Both the position numbers and the translations under genes were made by a program. A DNA stretch of 64,000 nucleotides, from contig JABCPU010000030.1 in the NCBI GenBank assembly GCA_016800925.1, forward strand, positions 124,001 to 188,000, read 5' to 3'. The notes beneath the pieces are model-generated. The model saw nothing but the letters and a program-made list of their open reading frames with translations, was not told the DNA's origin and searched no databases. Source of the DNA: Suillus spraguei. Lineage: Eukaryota; Basidiomycota; Agaricomycetes; Boletales; Suillaceae. This document shows positions 13,218-25,935 of the stretch, in pieces (within the stretch, counting starts at the first letter, position 1; each line of letters begins with the position of its first letter).

Positions 13218-13487
13218 ATGGTTCTCGCTGCCTCCAACGATGTCGGCGTGAGTTTCCTTGTTTCTCTATGTGTATCCAAAGTACAAGTATTTAACGTTTG
13301 AGGCCAGGATGCGACTCAGATCATTGACTTGAGCGATGATATGATGATCACACGCGAACCTCTTATATTCTGCAACCGTCAGTGCAAGATTGCACAGAAT
13401 GGCTGCCCCAATCGAACAAGGAGCTCGGATCCAATGCGCTTCTATGCTCAGTTACTGCGTAGTAGTTCAACCTGCCGGAGTGGATGA
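13218..13487 (+). CDS. Candidate small two-exon gene, unknown
   Basis: ATG 13218 opens MVLAASNDVG. A well-formed 60-nt intron (13248-13307, donor GTGAGT, acceptor CCAG) joins in phase to an exon reading DATQIIDLSDDMMITRE and stopping at 13487. The predicted product is 69 residues with four cysteines and no signal peptide or membrane segment. TATAAAA at 13094-13100 is suitably placed. I do not recognise the family. The good intron and TATA are the only support, and it could equally be the first two exons of something longer, or chance. Confidence 0.3.
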
Positions 13488-14100
13488 ACCAGAAAGCATC
13501 TGACAAGTATGTGATAGTGAGAGACGGACTACAATACCACAAGAACTATCGAGTTGCACGCAAGTCTCGGACACGTTCCGCGAAGTAATACCATCCCAGG
13601 TGTCACAGTGAACCCGTAAACAAACGCATAGCGTACTTGTACTGTAAGATATCTACTTGTATATGTCTGCCGACGCCCGGTAATATCGCGCCATCATTCC
13701 CGACAAGTGTCGAGGTCGTACCTCGACCCCTGATATTCCAACAGGAACACAGTAATTAGTGACTTTTATCTTGTCGATGCAACACATAACACTCCGTGTC
13801 CAGCAACAGACCGAAAGTGTAAATTGTTTCTTTTCCAGGATATTTGGTAACAATGATTCTCTTCCATTCCAATCTGTGCGACAACATCACGTATTAGAAG
13901 AATTTGTTGACCCCTAATGCGATTCATGTAGGATTACTCGTCACTAGTGGTGAATGACTTATCAGTGCTTCGCGATTACATAATACCTACTGTTCGTGTT
14001 GAAGGAAGCGCGGCGTCTCGAATTGTTCTCTTCGTCTTAGATGGATTGACGTATTACTGGCGCAACTATGTAACAAAAAGGGTCGTATTAGCGCAACACA

Positions 14101-14640
14101 CTAATCGGTGAACGTGTAAATGCCTAGCGCGTGTTTATAGATCACCAGCATAGTTTCGAAATCCTTGTACTGAATGCAAGCCATGATCGCGTTATCGAAA
14201 TCTTGCGAGGGGTGAAGCATTGCGTGTTTCATTTTAAAACCCCATGGCGATGAGGGAGGAATCAAGTCCAGTCGCCTGACAGTGGATTCCATATCATCAG
14301 CGAGATCTGGGGTTATGGCGCATATACAACGGGGATCAAACTCAAGCATACCTGCTGTGCCTCCCCTAGAACACTGGAATAAGGTTTTTGCGGCTCTTAC
14401 CTTGCTGAGTTTGCGTAAAAGTCGTCCCGTGTTGGATTGAGTACTAATCGATCACCTAATCATATTTTTCGGTGCTTAAAGCCGCGTCTGCCTTCATCGC
14501 GAATGTCGCAACACATGATCCTCATTTGAAAGCTGGTGTTGAAATTCCTTCGATATGATATCCTCGAGGGCACAGTGCAGGACGGGACTTGTCAACCAGT
14601 CGACAAATTCCGCCTCAGCATTTGTGCCGTCGTCAAACTT
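14101..14640 (-). pseudogene. Possible gene fragment, unknown family
   Basis: Three minus-strand segments look coding but are not joined cleanly. 14494-14640 reads KFDDGTNAEAEFVDWLTSP and runs open for about 48 codons to a TGA. 14401-14438 reads NPTRDDFYANSA. It joins in phase, across an unusually short 35-nt GT-AG gap (14366-14400), to 14101-14365, which reads GGTAGMLEFDPRCICAITP and stops at 14101. The composition resembles real protein, but I cannot name a domain. A relic gene is the simplest reading. Confidence 0.3.
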
Positions 14641-17600
14641 GCGTGTGTCATGTTAGGAAAAGATTACGCTGCTTCGCTCAGTCGACCTGCGGCGCATAAC
14701 ACTTTTACATTTCGATGAATGATTACTTGCCACAAAGATTGGAGTCTTGCACCATGACAGTATCAGTAGATAGCGCTTGCACAGCAGTAAATTTAGCTAC
14801 CGGAGGAATGGTTTCGAGCCTTGGAAATTCGGGACCAGATGGATGAAGGGTCATTGCATTAGGCAGATGTCAATCGCGAATCATTCCCTGCTGATTGGAC
14901 ATCATGTATATGGAATTCAGCGCATGCGTTCAAAAAATGGATGTTACCTGGCAAGCCGAAAGCCAACTGGGGACCATGAGATATCATTGCAGGTACAAAT
15001 AATGTCAGTGCCGTGACATTTGTTAGGATTAAGCTAATGTCCGGAAATTGGACCGGAGGAATGACAGGTTTGTTTGAATACACCGCTGGACCATTTTTTC
15101 ACCTTGATTGTTCAGAACGGATATTACTTCTGGACAATGAAAGTGAAACATGACCATAATGAGGGAAGTGATGGCGCCCCGGGAGGCCCGAATCGATTGA
15201 CTACAGTATTGTTACAGTAGTAAGTATTGGATGATGAGATACTGATTCGTGAAGCTTTGACGAGTCGGTGATTAATTGGTTGGAAGGAACGAGTTATTTG
15301 CCTTTATTTGCCTTCAACTTGACTAGCTTAGTGAAGAGGACGGTCAGTCACTGTGCTACAGTCAGTACTTCAGATTAAAATAAAAAGCACTGAGCTTTGA
15401 GTTTAACAACTAAAGGTCACGCCGTCTGTTGATGTGTTCATCACTAGCATGATGTGATTCATGTGAAGAATCACTGGCAACTTGCCGCAAGGGGAGCTGT
15501 ACTGGCACTGCACAGTGCAGTACCTGCCACGATGACTCCACGGTGGCCGCGCGATGTTTACAAGACCTGCTATCGTTGCCGACTTGCTACAGGCTACATG
15601 CCAACAAGGAACTATCAGTGAGTGGCCAACTCTTCCCTGTCATTTTCGTTCATGAACAGCCAGAAAAGCATACTACCAGTGGTAACTATCGGTAATTGTC
15701 CCTCATCGTTCCCATCGTTTTATCCTCAGCAAGTTTTCGCTTTTGGAACATGCTCACCCCATCGGAATCACCTGTTTTGCCATATGTATGCATGACTGAA
15801 TCTCCAAAGGGTCTACGTCGCGCGTCCCCCTGTGAAACGTAATGCTGAGACTGGTCATTCATCAGCTCAGCCTGTGGCCGCTCAGTGGTGTAGCCAAACT
15901 CGACGACACCCTCAACAAATGGGAACACAACAGCATGTGCAAGAGGAAGACTGGTCGTTGGGACAATTTTTTCCTTGCACTTGCAACTGATGCCGCTGTT
16001 TAGCCTGCCACGTAATAATGCTATTATACTTATTACCAGGTATATTTCATCATATCCTTTATCTCAGTCTCTGCTCTGCTCTGCTTTGATACCTAATTAC
16101 GTGTTTTATCGGATTGTTCTGTCTCTACTGTGTACATACGTCACGCTTTGCGAGCTTTCCTATCATATGATGGACGTCAGCTTCTTTGCTGTCCATCGCA
16201 TGCGAGTTGTGCACTATTTAAAAAACGATAAGTTGTCACATCGGCTGTCCTGGACGTTTTACGGCATGACAGAGACACTTGCATTTCATGTGGGGGAGTT
16301 GTGGAAAAAAATCGCGGTACATACATTCACCAAGGATATTGATACTACCCACTCCGTGTTTTCCGATGCTTTGTCAAAATGCTACTCCTGTTCAAGCCCA
16401 ACCCAGTGCTTACTGACCTGACTTTGGCAAGCTAGTATTGCACGGCGATGTCAAGGTATCATTCTCTAGTCTCAATCCAAGATACACATGTTGCGTTGAT
16501 TGTACTTGCAATGGAAAAGCTTGCAGTATATTTATGTAAAATCTCATGTAGTTACGTAGTCTCACTTTGTATGCTACCATCAACATGATGAACGTGGCTA
16601 AAAACAAAGTGAGCATCTTTGGGCGAAATCTAAGAGTTCGAGACAGACTTTGGTGATACGATCGACATCTCGCCTGTGTCTGGATCAGGCATGAATCAAA
16701 TCGTCAAGGCGTCGCAACGCGCACTGGCTAGCTGGTGAATCTCACATCCATCACCACTGGCAGTTGTCACGAACGAGGGAATCATAGCCAACTACAGCGA
16801 AATACATATGTGTACGTGCGACTTGACCAGAAGAAGGGAGTGATATCTAAGTTTCACCTGCATCTGTATAATACATAGTGTGAATGGTGCAGTGAACTGC
16901 GCAGGCTGTAGCAAACACTTGCTTATCCTCTGCTGCATAGAGAAAACCCTTGCAGGATGCTCATCAGATGGTTGTTGAAGGGTCTATCGTGAACAGCTGA
17001 GAGGCTAGTGATGCAAGTTTTGAAGAGCCTCAATATCTGGAACAAACGATTGAATCAACGAGCAGCCAGGTATAAAGATGACTGATATCTTACTCTATAG
17101 GCTAGGTGAGATGAAATAAAAATAGACATTAAATAAAATGCCTGTGAGCTCAGCGCGATAAACGTTTGCCCGGATAGTTGGTACAGGGTCGAATATCGTT
17201 GCGGTGATACTGTACATGCAGATGAAATACAAATGGCTATGACGAGCCTAGTACGCTCATCAGGGACCATTTGAGTATACTATGAGGCTTATCAGTCTGA
17301 AGCAGGGACGGTGGATATTAGATTCACCTCCAGTCGCTCATAATAGCATGAGCCTCGATCCAGAAGGGCTTCAAGCAAAAAGTGGACTAGCTCGTAACCA
17401 ATTACACCGGTACTGCAAGCTTGTTGACCGGTTACGATGATTGGGCTAATTCTTATCGCCGAGTTGTTGAATGAGCTGCGTATCTCTGGTATGTCGTGGA
17501 TTGCATGTATGTCTTCTTGACGTCGTGTAAATGACGTTAAAGATAGTCAAGCTGTTATCATAATAATAACGTGTTTCGAGTCAGCGCGGTTCCGTCGTCG

Positions 17601-18034
17601 GTTCTAGTTATTGAACAATAAAAATGTGGATTGCCGACTGAGTGAACGGGGACCAAATGAGGTTCCTGGGGTCCAATTGTAGGGGGTGTTTTTTTTTGGC
17701 TGGAGTCCCACGCACTTGTTGTACTCCGTCGTTTCCCTACAGCCTCAGGCTATAGCAGGAAGACATCCTTTTAAGCCGCCGAGATCGCAACCGACAGCGA
17801 CGGGCTTTCGTTTTTCATAGACAGAACCAAGGTTCAATCAACTGATCTTTTGTTTCCGCCTGCTGGCAGGTCATACTTGACGACCACCGCTTGCGACAAA
17901 TCATCGACTGTTTGCTAAAATATCTGTTACATCGAAAATTCGTGAGTTCAATTTGTTATACGCTTGTTGCTGCTAACGACTAAACTGAAACCACCTTCCG
18001 CGCGTCTTCTGCGTGTTTTTTTTGTGTTGGTAGA
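14641..18034. other. Gene-poor region before eIF4G
   Basis: Long stretch without a recognisable gene. The largest frame (15975-16421, +) has low-complexity hydrophobic character but no family resemblance or spliced extension. 17690-18034 should be the eIF4G promoter and 5'UTR and contains several T-rich tracts. Confidence 0.5.
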
Positions 18035-21000
18035 ATGAGCAAAGTTTCCACTACATCTGGAAAGACTCCGACGCCGCTCCCTTCGCAGTCAGCTTGGGCA
18101 AAGGGCCCGCCGCAGAGCAATTCATCTGCAGCTCCTTCGCCGCGATCGCAATCTCCCGCTCCTGCTCACGTTGCATCTCCAATAGCTACTTCTCACTCGA
18201 GACGTCCAAGTGCGTTAGGCCAGGGCGTGTCCGTAAAAGATGGCGTCTCAGTCCCTCGAAATAATGTGGGATCAGTAGTACGACCAGGTCTGGATTTGTT
18301 ATCACTCCAAAACGCACTGCCAATTCTAACTATTGCTTTAGCATCCGTTGTGTTTGGATCAATAGATGATGCTTCAGCCCCGTTATCTTCATCACCGGCC
18401 GCCATTCCTGCTGTAAAAACCGAAGTCGTAAAGTCTTTCGGATCCGTACCCGCTACGTCTTCCAACCATGTAAATGGCAAAACCTCAGCTTCCACATCGG
18501 CCACAGGGTCGTCGAAGCAGTCTCCACGACCTTCCCTATCATCCACACCCTCCAACTCCAGTACGCTATCATCGACGGCGGCAACATCAACCGCATCTAC
18601 GTCTAAACCGTCTAGAGCAGACATTACAAAGCTCTTCCAGAATCCTTCGTCATCGTCTTCCCAGCCGCCTTCTGACACGTCCTCTCCTTCCACGCGGCCC
18701 TCCAATTTACCCTCACATCATCAGCCATCATCATCCTCGTCACAACAGCCACAGCAGCCCTCGCAACTGGGCACACATTCATATTCGCAGTTTGTGCCCA
18801 CTAACATGCGCCCGCCGCCGCAGTCTTCTGGCACCCCACGTTCCCCTGCATTCCCTCGTGCTGTGCCAAACGTGCCAGGCCAATCTCGACAGGGAGCTGG
18901 TCCAGGGGGTCCCGGTGGCCCACCTATCCCTGCCAGTCCCCGAATGGCTCCGCATCCACATCAAGCGCCTCCTGGAGGTATAGCGCCGCAGGTACCCATG
19001 CAGCCCATGTCATGGGGCGGATATTATGTTAGTAGTTTATTTTTCTCAAAATCTTTATCAACCGTGTTTTTAACATGAGCCAAGTATATGGATCCGTATC
19101 AACCACAACCTCCTTGGGGGTATTATGCTATGCCCTCCCAACATATGCACCAACAACCTCATCCGCAACATGTCCCTCACGTCCCTCCTCCCCATCAACC
19201 TGGACCTCTTCCCATGTCACCTCGCCCCGCAGCCCCCCAATTACCTGGCACCCCCACTATGGCACACGCTATCCCGCACCCTCCTCATACACCTCAACCG
19301 CCTCCCTCCATATCATCCCCACCGCCCACACCTTCCACCGCCAACGCACCTCGCCTTAACACGAACGCGCGCGACTTTGTTCCTGGCGGACGCTCTACAT
19401 CCAAGGTTACCATCAAGAGCCAGGATGGCATGGAGGTCACGCTTGATGCTCTCAAGAAACACAGTCCCCAACCACCGACCGTTCCTATCCCACCTGCATC
19501 GCCTGTTGTTTCAAGCCGACGGCAACCTTCAGTCTCGGTACGCATTGAGAGTGAGGAATCGAAGCGCATGCGAGAGGAGAATGCACGGAAAGAGCAGGAG
19601 AAGAAGGATGAGGAGGAGCGTGCGAAGAAAGATGCCATAGAGAAGAAGAAGCGTGAAGCAGAGGAAGAGGCTAGGCGAATGGAGGAGGAAGAGGCTGCCC
19701 GCCAGAGAAAGGTTGAGGAGGACCGGATACGTATGGAGGAGGAAGAAAAAGAGCGGATACGACAAGCAGAAGAAGATGAGAAGCAGCGCCTACGCCAGGA
19801 GGAGGAAGATCGTCTTGAGGCAGAGCGGCAGGAGGCAGAGCAGGCACGCATTGCACTGGAAGAGGAGGAACGGAAACAGCAAGATGCTCTTGAGGCAGAG
19901 GAAGCTCAGCTCGAAGCTGAAGAGGCTGATGACATTGTTCAGACTCAATCACCCGTCAGCGAGTCTCAAGAGCAAGAGGACGGCGAAGTCTCCGAGCATG
20001 ATGATGCGCCTGCACCTCAGCTCAACGGTGATAGCGGGAAGAAATTGAAGGAGTCACTTCGGATAGATACGTCTGCCATGCCCCCTCCCACTGAGATTCC
20101 ACGAAGACGTCCTGGCCCTCTTGATCTTGCTTCAGCGAAGAGAGATATTTCTGCGCCTCCCCCTTCCGCACTCCTCACCGCGCGTGTCATCGAAAATCTC
20201 AGCGAGGTTGCGTACCCCGAAGGCATCAAGAGCCCAAAGGTTGAGCTCAATGCGAACGTCAGGGATGGCCGATTCAGGTGTGTGTTTACCTCTTTCAGTT
20301 CGAATGTCTCATTCATTGCTTTGTGTAGATACGACCGTGACTTCCTTATGCAGTTCATGCACATTTGTAAGGAGAAGCCGCCTACTCTTCCTGCTCTCGA
20401 TGTCCTTGGCATTGAACCCGTCGATCAAGTTTCGTTTCCCATGGCCCGCGGTGGCTCTGGACGTCATCGCAACGCCTCTGGTACGATGCCTGTTTCTGGC
20501 AACCGCCAGGCTTCTGTGGGTCTGGGCATCGGTGGCTTCCAGAAACCCTCCGTTCCAAGCGGTTTCCAGATGGGCAATTTCCAGTCCCCAGGAAGCAAAC
20601 TCACCAGCGAGGAACGGTTTGCCATGTCCAACCCCCGTTCTGTCTCAACTAACAATACTTCTTCCCAATTCCGTTCCCCGATGGTACGCACGCCTAGCAC
20701 AGGCGGGCCCGGTCATCCCATGCATGGCACCAACCGCGTACGCAGTAGACGTGGTGAGAGGCGTGGTGATGCTAACAAGGCACAGATGTTCCAGGAAGAC
20801 CATAACTCTGGCTTTGGCGCTGCACCTATATTGGGTGCTGGCTTTGAGCCCGTCGTACCTCTCGAATTATCTGCCAACCGTTGGGTCCCTACGAGTACGA
20901 CCCGCAAGGTTCAACCTGATGTCGATTCACCTGAGCTGGTCGATCGTAAGGTCAAGGGGCTGCTCAACAAGCTCACGATGGAGAAATTCGAGACAATTTC

Positions 21001-22806
21001 AGACCAGATCATCCACTGGGCTAATAGGAGCGTGAATGAGAAGGATGGGCGGACGCTCATTCAAGTCATCCGGCTGGTGTTCGAGAAGGCGACTGATGAG
21101 GCTGCTTGGAGCGAGATGTACGCTCGACTGTGTCGGAAGATGATGGAGCAGATCAGTCCTGAGGTGCAAGATGACGGGATCAAGAATCCAGAGGGCAAGC
21201 CTATTGCTGGTGGACAGTTGTTCCGGAAGTATCTCCTCAACCGATGTCAAGAGGATTTCGAACGTGGGTGGTTCGCCAAGGAAGCTACTGCTGCAGCCGC
21301 TGCGGCGAAGGCCTCCGACGATCACGCAACCAAGGCTGCTAATGACAAGAAGGGCACGGAGGAAGCTGAACTCTATTCGGATGAGTACTATGCTGCCCAA
21401 AAAGCAAAGCGCCAGGGTCTTGGTCTCATCAAGTTCATCGGCGAGTTGTTCAAGCTGCAGATGCTCACGGAGCGTATCATGCACGAGTGTGTGAAGAAGC
21501 TGTTGGGCAACGTCGAGAACCCCGAGGAAGAGGAGATTGAGAGCTTGTGTCAGCTGTTGAAGACGGTTGGCCAGTTGCTTGACACTCAGAAAGCCCGTGC
21601 ACACATGGACGTTTACTTCACGCGCATGAAGGAGCTCGGCAAGAGCCTCAACGTCAGCTCTCGTATGCAATTTATGCTTCAGGTGTGTAGTATTTTTTGG
21701 GATCTTTATCTGTCGCATCTCATTATCGTGATCTCAGGACGTTATTGAGCTGCGTGACCGTAAATGGGTCAGCCGAAATGCTGTTGCTGCACCTACAACG
21801 ATTGCTGCTGTTCACGAACTGGTAAGATGGGCCAGTATCGTCGGAAACATTTTTACTGATCGTGTTAAAGGCCGCTAAGGAGAAAGCAGCTGCAGAGAAG
21901 GAGTCTTTCAACCGTCAGATAAGCATGTCTCGCGGTGGTTCTCGACGCGGCGACAACCGGAACCAAGAACACGGCCCTGACGGCTGGGCTGTTGCAGGTG
22001 GCAATTCTGTTCCGCGGGCGCCTCCCAAGGCTGGTGATTTATCACAGTTCGGGAAAATCAGCAAAGGTCCAGCCATGGCATTGGTAATGGGTCCAAGCGG
22101 CGTCTTCGCGGCCGGCAAGAAGGACAGCAAGCGAGAAACACTTTCACGGACAAATTCGAGCTCGAACATGTTCCACATGCTCAGTCAGAATCCTGAACTC
22201 GCCGCTGAGGCATCCACGAAACCCAGTCGTTCGTCGAGTCGGAAACCGAGCATTGATCTTGGCCATGCCGGTGTTCAGGAGCCCGCTGTACAGCGCAGGA
22301 AGCTCCAGCTTCTTCCACGGTCGTCTGTTCTTGCTAATGAAGAGAATGCTACAACTCCTTCGGAAGAAGAACCTGAAAGTGCACCCACTGCCATGTCAGA
22401 AGCAGACGTGAAGAAGAAGATTGATGAAGATGTGAAAGAGTTCTTCGCTGTTCGCAATCTCCAAGAGGCGGAGGTGTACTTGACCAATATTTCTGACGAG
22501 CACCGCTCCCAGCTCGTGGACAAGCTGGTTGCGTCTGCGCTCGAGAGCAAGGAGGCGGATGCGAAGTTGGTCGGTGATTTCTTTGCGCAGGCTACGAGCA
22601 ATGGACAGTGTACGCTTGAGGTCATTGAGGAGGGGTTCATGCCCATGGCGGAGTTTCTGGACGATATTGCTATCGATGCTCCCAAGGCGTTTGACTACAT
22701 GGCTATCATGCTCAGAGGTGCTGGGTTCCAGAATGAGCCCGAGAGACTTCAACGGATCGCTTCGAAGCTCGAGGATAGCGACAAGCTAGTCTCTCTCGTT
22801 GCATGA
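18035..22806 (+). CDS. TIF4631: Eukaryotic translation initiation factor 4G (eIF4G)
   Basis: Scaffold of the cytoplasmic cap-binding complex eIF4F, binding eIF4E, eIF4A and, in most eukaryotes, poly(A)-binding protein. Exons: 18035-18287, 18342-19027, 19085-20277, 20329-21682, 21738-21821 and 21871-22806; all phases agree, giving about 1501 residues. The introns at 18288-18341 and 20278-20328 contain no stop and could be missed. The N-terminal half is Ser/Pro/Gln-rich, then a long Glu/Arg charged coiled-coil-like stretch (about 19555-19930). The eIF4E-binding motif YDRDFLMQF sits at about 20330-20356. The MIF4G domain begins near 20930 (ELVDRKVKGLLNKL). A basic linker precedes the MA3 domain at the C-terminus (about 22400-22806). 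Size and order match fungal eIF4G. The gene is followed directly by a duplicate of its 3' half. Confidence 0.95.
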
Positions 22807-23228
22807 TCTGTCCTACTCACTCTTCTCTTCTGACGTTTACGATCCATTTTTTCTTTTCACCTGCATTCTTATCGCATTTTCGTTTTCATTCGTTTTCTGA
22901 TCGTATTGCACGTTCTTGGTGTTCTGCAAACTAATATATGTACATCGCACGGCACTTTTGCGTTTGTTCTCTTTTTTGTTATCGTTCACTACATACAGCG
23001 GCATAGGCTACAGCTAGCAGTACATCAGGTACCAGCAATGCATTTCAGATTCCGAGAGTTCCTCATTTAGTCACATCAGCAAGTTTTAGTGCAAGAGCCT
23101 CGCTACAAGAGGCTAGTCATGTGCGGCCCGTCAGACGATCACCGCATGTGCATCAAGATGGATAGGTTTCCACCCTTGCAGATTGGGCGCCAATCTTCAC
23201 TGGCCCCTGGACTTCACGTTGACGTGGC
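22807..23228. other. eIF4G 3'UTR and spacer to the duplicate
   Basis: T-rich 3'UTR and probable terminator of eIF4G. The part at about 22855-22990 reappears, diverged, at about 25815-25935, which marks the right end of the duplicated unit. The remainder shows no gene. Confidence 0.65.
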
Positions 23229-25765
23229 GCCAGAAACTGAAACCTTCCATCCCAAATAGTTTTCAGATGGGCATCTTCCAGTCCCCAGGAAGTAAGCTTA
23301 CCAGCGAAGAGCGTTTCGTTATGCCATCCAACGTCTGTTCTGCCTCAACTAGCCGTGCTACTGCTGAATTGCGCGCCACGATGACGCACACGCCTGGCCA
23401 GGGCGGCCATGGCCATCTCATGCATGGCACTGGCAGAACGCGCAGTAGATGTGCTAAGACGCGTGGTAATGCTAACAAGGCATCGATGTCCCATCAAGGA
23501 CATGGTTCTAGCTCGGGACCCGTTGTGCCTCTCAAATCATCTGCCAACCGTTGGGTTCCTACGAGTACGACCCACAAGGCTCAACCTGATGTTAATTCAT
23601 CTGAGCTGGTCGATCGTAAGGTCAATGCGCTGCTCAACAAGCTCACGATGGAGAAATTCGAGACGATTTCAGACCAGATTATCCACTGGGTCAACAAGGG
23701 CGTGAATGAGAAGGATGGGCGGACGCTCATCCAAGTCATTCGGCTGGTATTCGATAAGGCAATTGATGAGGCCACCTGGAGTGAGATGTATGCGCGTTTA
23801 TGTCGGAAGATGATGGAGGAGATCAGTCCTGAGGTGCAGGATGAGGGGGTCAAGGATATAGAGGGCAAACCGATCAGGGGTGGCCATCTCTTCCGGAAGT
23901 ATCTCCTCACCCGGTGTCAAGAAAACTTCGAGCGTGGGTGGTTCACCAAGGATGCTACTACGGAATGCGTCACGGCGAAGCCACCTGACAATCAAGCAAC
24001 CGATGCTGATCACGAGAAGAGGTGCACATTGGATGCTGGGTTCGATTTCAACCAGTACCACGCAGGACAGAAGGTCAAACGTCAGGGTCTTAATCTCATA
24101 ACGTTTATTGGCGAGCTGTTCAAGGTGCGCATGCTCACAGAGCGTATCATGCACGAGTGTGTGAAGAAGTTGCTGCGCAACATCGAGAGCCCCGAGGAAG
24201 AAGAGATTGAGGGCTTGTGTCAGCTGTTAAAGACGGTTGGCCAGTTACTTGACACGCCGAAAGCCCATGCGCATATGGACGTTTACTTCACGCGCATGAA
24301 GGAGCTCAGCAAGAGCTATAATGTCAGCACTCGTATGCAGTTCATGCTTCAGGTGTGTAGTATTTCTGGGGACAACTTTGTCGGTTGTGCTCATCATTGT
24401 GATTTCAGGATGTCATCGAGTTGCGTGACCGCGCATGGATGGGTCGTGGTGCTGCGCCTCTGACTATTGCTGCCGTTCACGTGTTGGTAAGATCGATTGG
24501 TATCGTTGAAAACATGCAATATTAATGTTCGTATTGCAGGCCGCCAAGGAGAGAGCAGTTGCAGAAGAATGTTTAAATCGTCAAACGAGCCTGTCTCGCG
24601 GTGGATCTCCTGATGGCTGGGCTGTTGCAGATGGTCATGTTCCGCGGGCGCCTCTTGAGGCTGGTGATCTGTCAACCTTCGACAACGGGTCGCCCATGAC
24701 GTTGTTGATGGGTTCAAGTGGCATCTTTGGGACTGGCGAGCAGGAAAGCAAGCAGGAGGCACTTTTACAGACGAATTCGAGCTCAAATATGCTCAGCCAG
24801 AACCCTGAATTCGCCGCTGAGACGTCTACAAAACCCAGTCCTTCATCAAGCCGGAAATCAAGCATTGATCTTGATCATGATGGTGTTCCTGAGCCTACTG
24901 TGCAGGACAGGAAGCTCCAGCTTCTTCCGCCATCCGTTTGTGCTGCTGACGAGAGCATGATGACTCCTTTGGAAGACGAACGCGAGAGCGCTCCTGTCAC
25001 CATGTCAGAAGCAGACATCAAGATAGAAATCGATAGACGCGTGAGGGCGTTCTTCGCGGTTCACAATCTTGAGGAAGCGGATGTCTACTTTACCAATCTT
25101 CCACATGAGCTCTGCTTCCGACTCGTGGACAATCGTAAGATACCCATGTCTCGCGGTAGTCCTCGAGGCGGCAGCGAGCACAACCAAGGGCATGGCCTTG
25201 ATAGCAAGCAAGAGACACCTTCGCAGCCGAATTCGAGCTCGAATGCGTCCCACATGAATCCTAAACTCAACCCTAATATGTCCACGAAACCCAGTCGTTC
25301 GTTGAGACATGAGCCAGACGTCGATCTTGGTGCACCTAAGCCCGCTGTACAGCGCAGGAAGATCCAGCTTCTTCCACGGTCCGTTCCTGTTACTGAAGAG
25401 ACTGTCACGACTCCTTCAGAACCTAAAAGTACGCCAACCGCCATATCAAAAGCGACCGCCAAGAAGATTGATGGAGATGTGAAGAAGTTCTTCGCGGTTC
25501 GCAATCTCCAATAGGTTCCTGATGAACACCGCTTCCAGCTCATGGACAAGTTGGTTGCGTCCGCGCCCGAGAGCAAAGAGACAGATGCGAGGTTGGCGTA
25601 CGATTTCTTCGTGCAGGTTGAGCAACAGACAGTATACACTCAAGGTATTTGAAAAGATATTCACAGAATTTTTGGATGACATTGCCTCCCATGGCGTTTG
25701 GTTATATGGCTATCATGCTCAGGGACGCTGGGTTCTAGAATGAGACTACTATACCAGATCGCTTC
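23229..25765 (+). pseudogene. Tandem partial duplicate of eIF4G (MIF4G plus damaged MA3)
   Basis: Similarity to eIF4G starts abruptly inside its third coding exon (QKLKPSIPNSFQMG at about 23230 matches QKPSVPSGFQMG at about 20540) and continues through the 3'UTR. The long N-terminal region and the eIF4E site are absent. Both downstream introns sit at the same places (24353-24408, 24487-24539) and splice in phase. From ATG 23267, exons 23267-24352, 24409-24486 and 24540-25514 give 712 codons. The MIF4G core is strongly conserved (LLNKLTMEKFETISDQIIHW is identical), which suggests past or present selection. After a truncated MA3 the linker and MA3 start are repeated, and a TAG at 25512-25514 cuts the second MA3. 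Remnants without a frame run to about 25765. It could be a dying copy or a short MIF4G protein; no promoter is evident. Confidence 0.8.
24576..25700 (+). repeat. Internal direct duplication of eIF4G linker/MA3 within the duplicate
   Basis: Unit one is 24576-25130 (555 bp, 185 codons), beginning NRQTSLSRGG. Unit two begins at 25131 with NRKIPMSRGS and runs to about 25700. Both correspond to eIF4G from about 21916. The junction joins ...FRLVD of a truncated MA3 to NRK in frame. Unit two is closer to the parent at AVQRRK and LLPRS than unit one. Confidence 0.7.
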
Positions 25766-25935
25766 AATCGAGGATAGTGAGTCTAGTGGCTTGTAACGTT
25801 TTTGATACATTTTTTCTCTTACATTCCTGTTTTCATTCGTTTTTTGATCGTATTCCGCACTTTCTTGTTCCACAAACTGAAATATATACATTACGGCACT
25901 TTTGTATCATCCTTTTTGTAGTATCGTTGATCGAT

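Noticed and set aside
15975..16421. 148-codon frame with hydrophobic stretches, possible membrane protein
   Set aside because: Composition is low-complexity and there is no family motif or neighbouring exon; likely chance.
18193..18705. 170-codon minus-strand frame opposite the eIF4G N-terminus
   Set aside because: Acidic mirror of the Ser/Pro-rich coding strand with no independent support.
19294..19851. Long minus-strand frame opposite the eIF4G charged region
   Set aside because: Ser/Arg-rich mirror of the Glu/Arg coding strand; a shadow frame.
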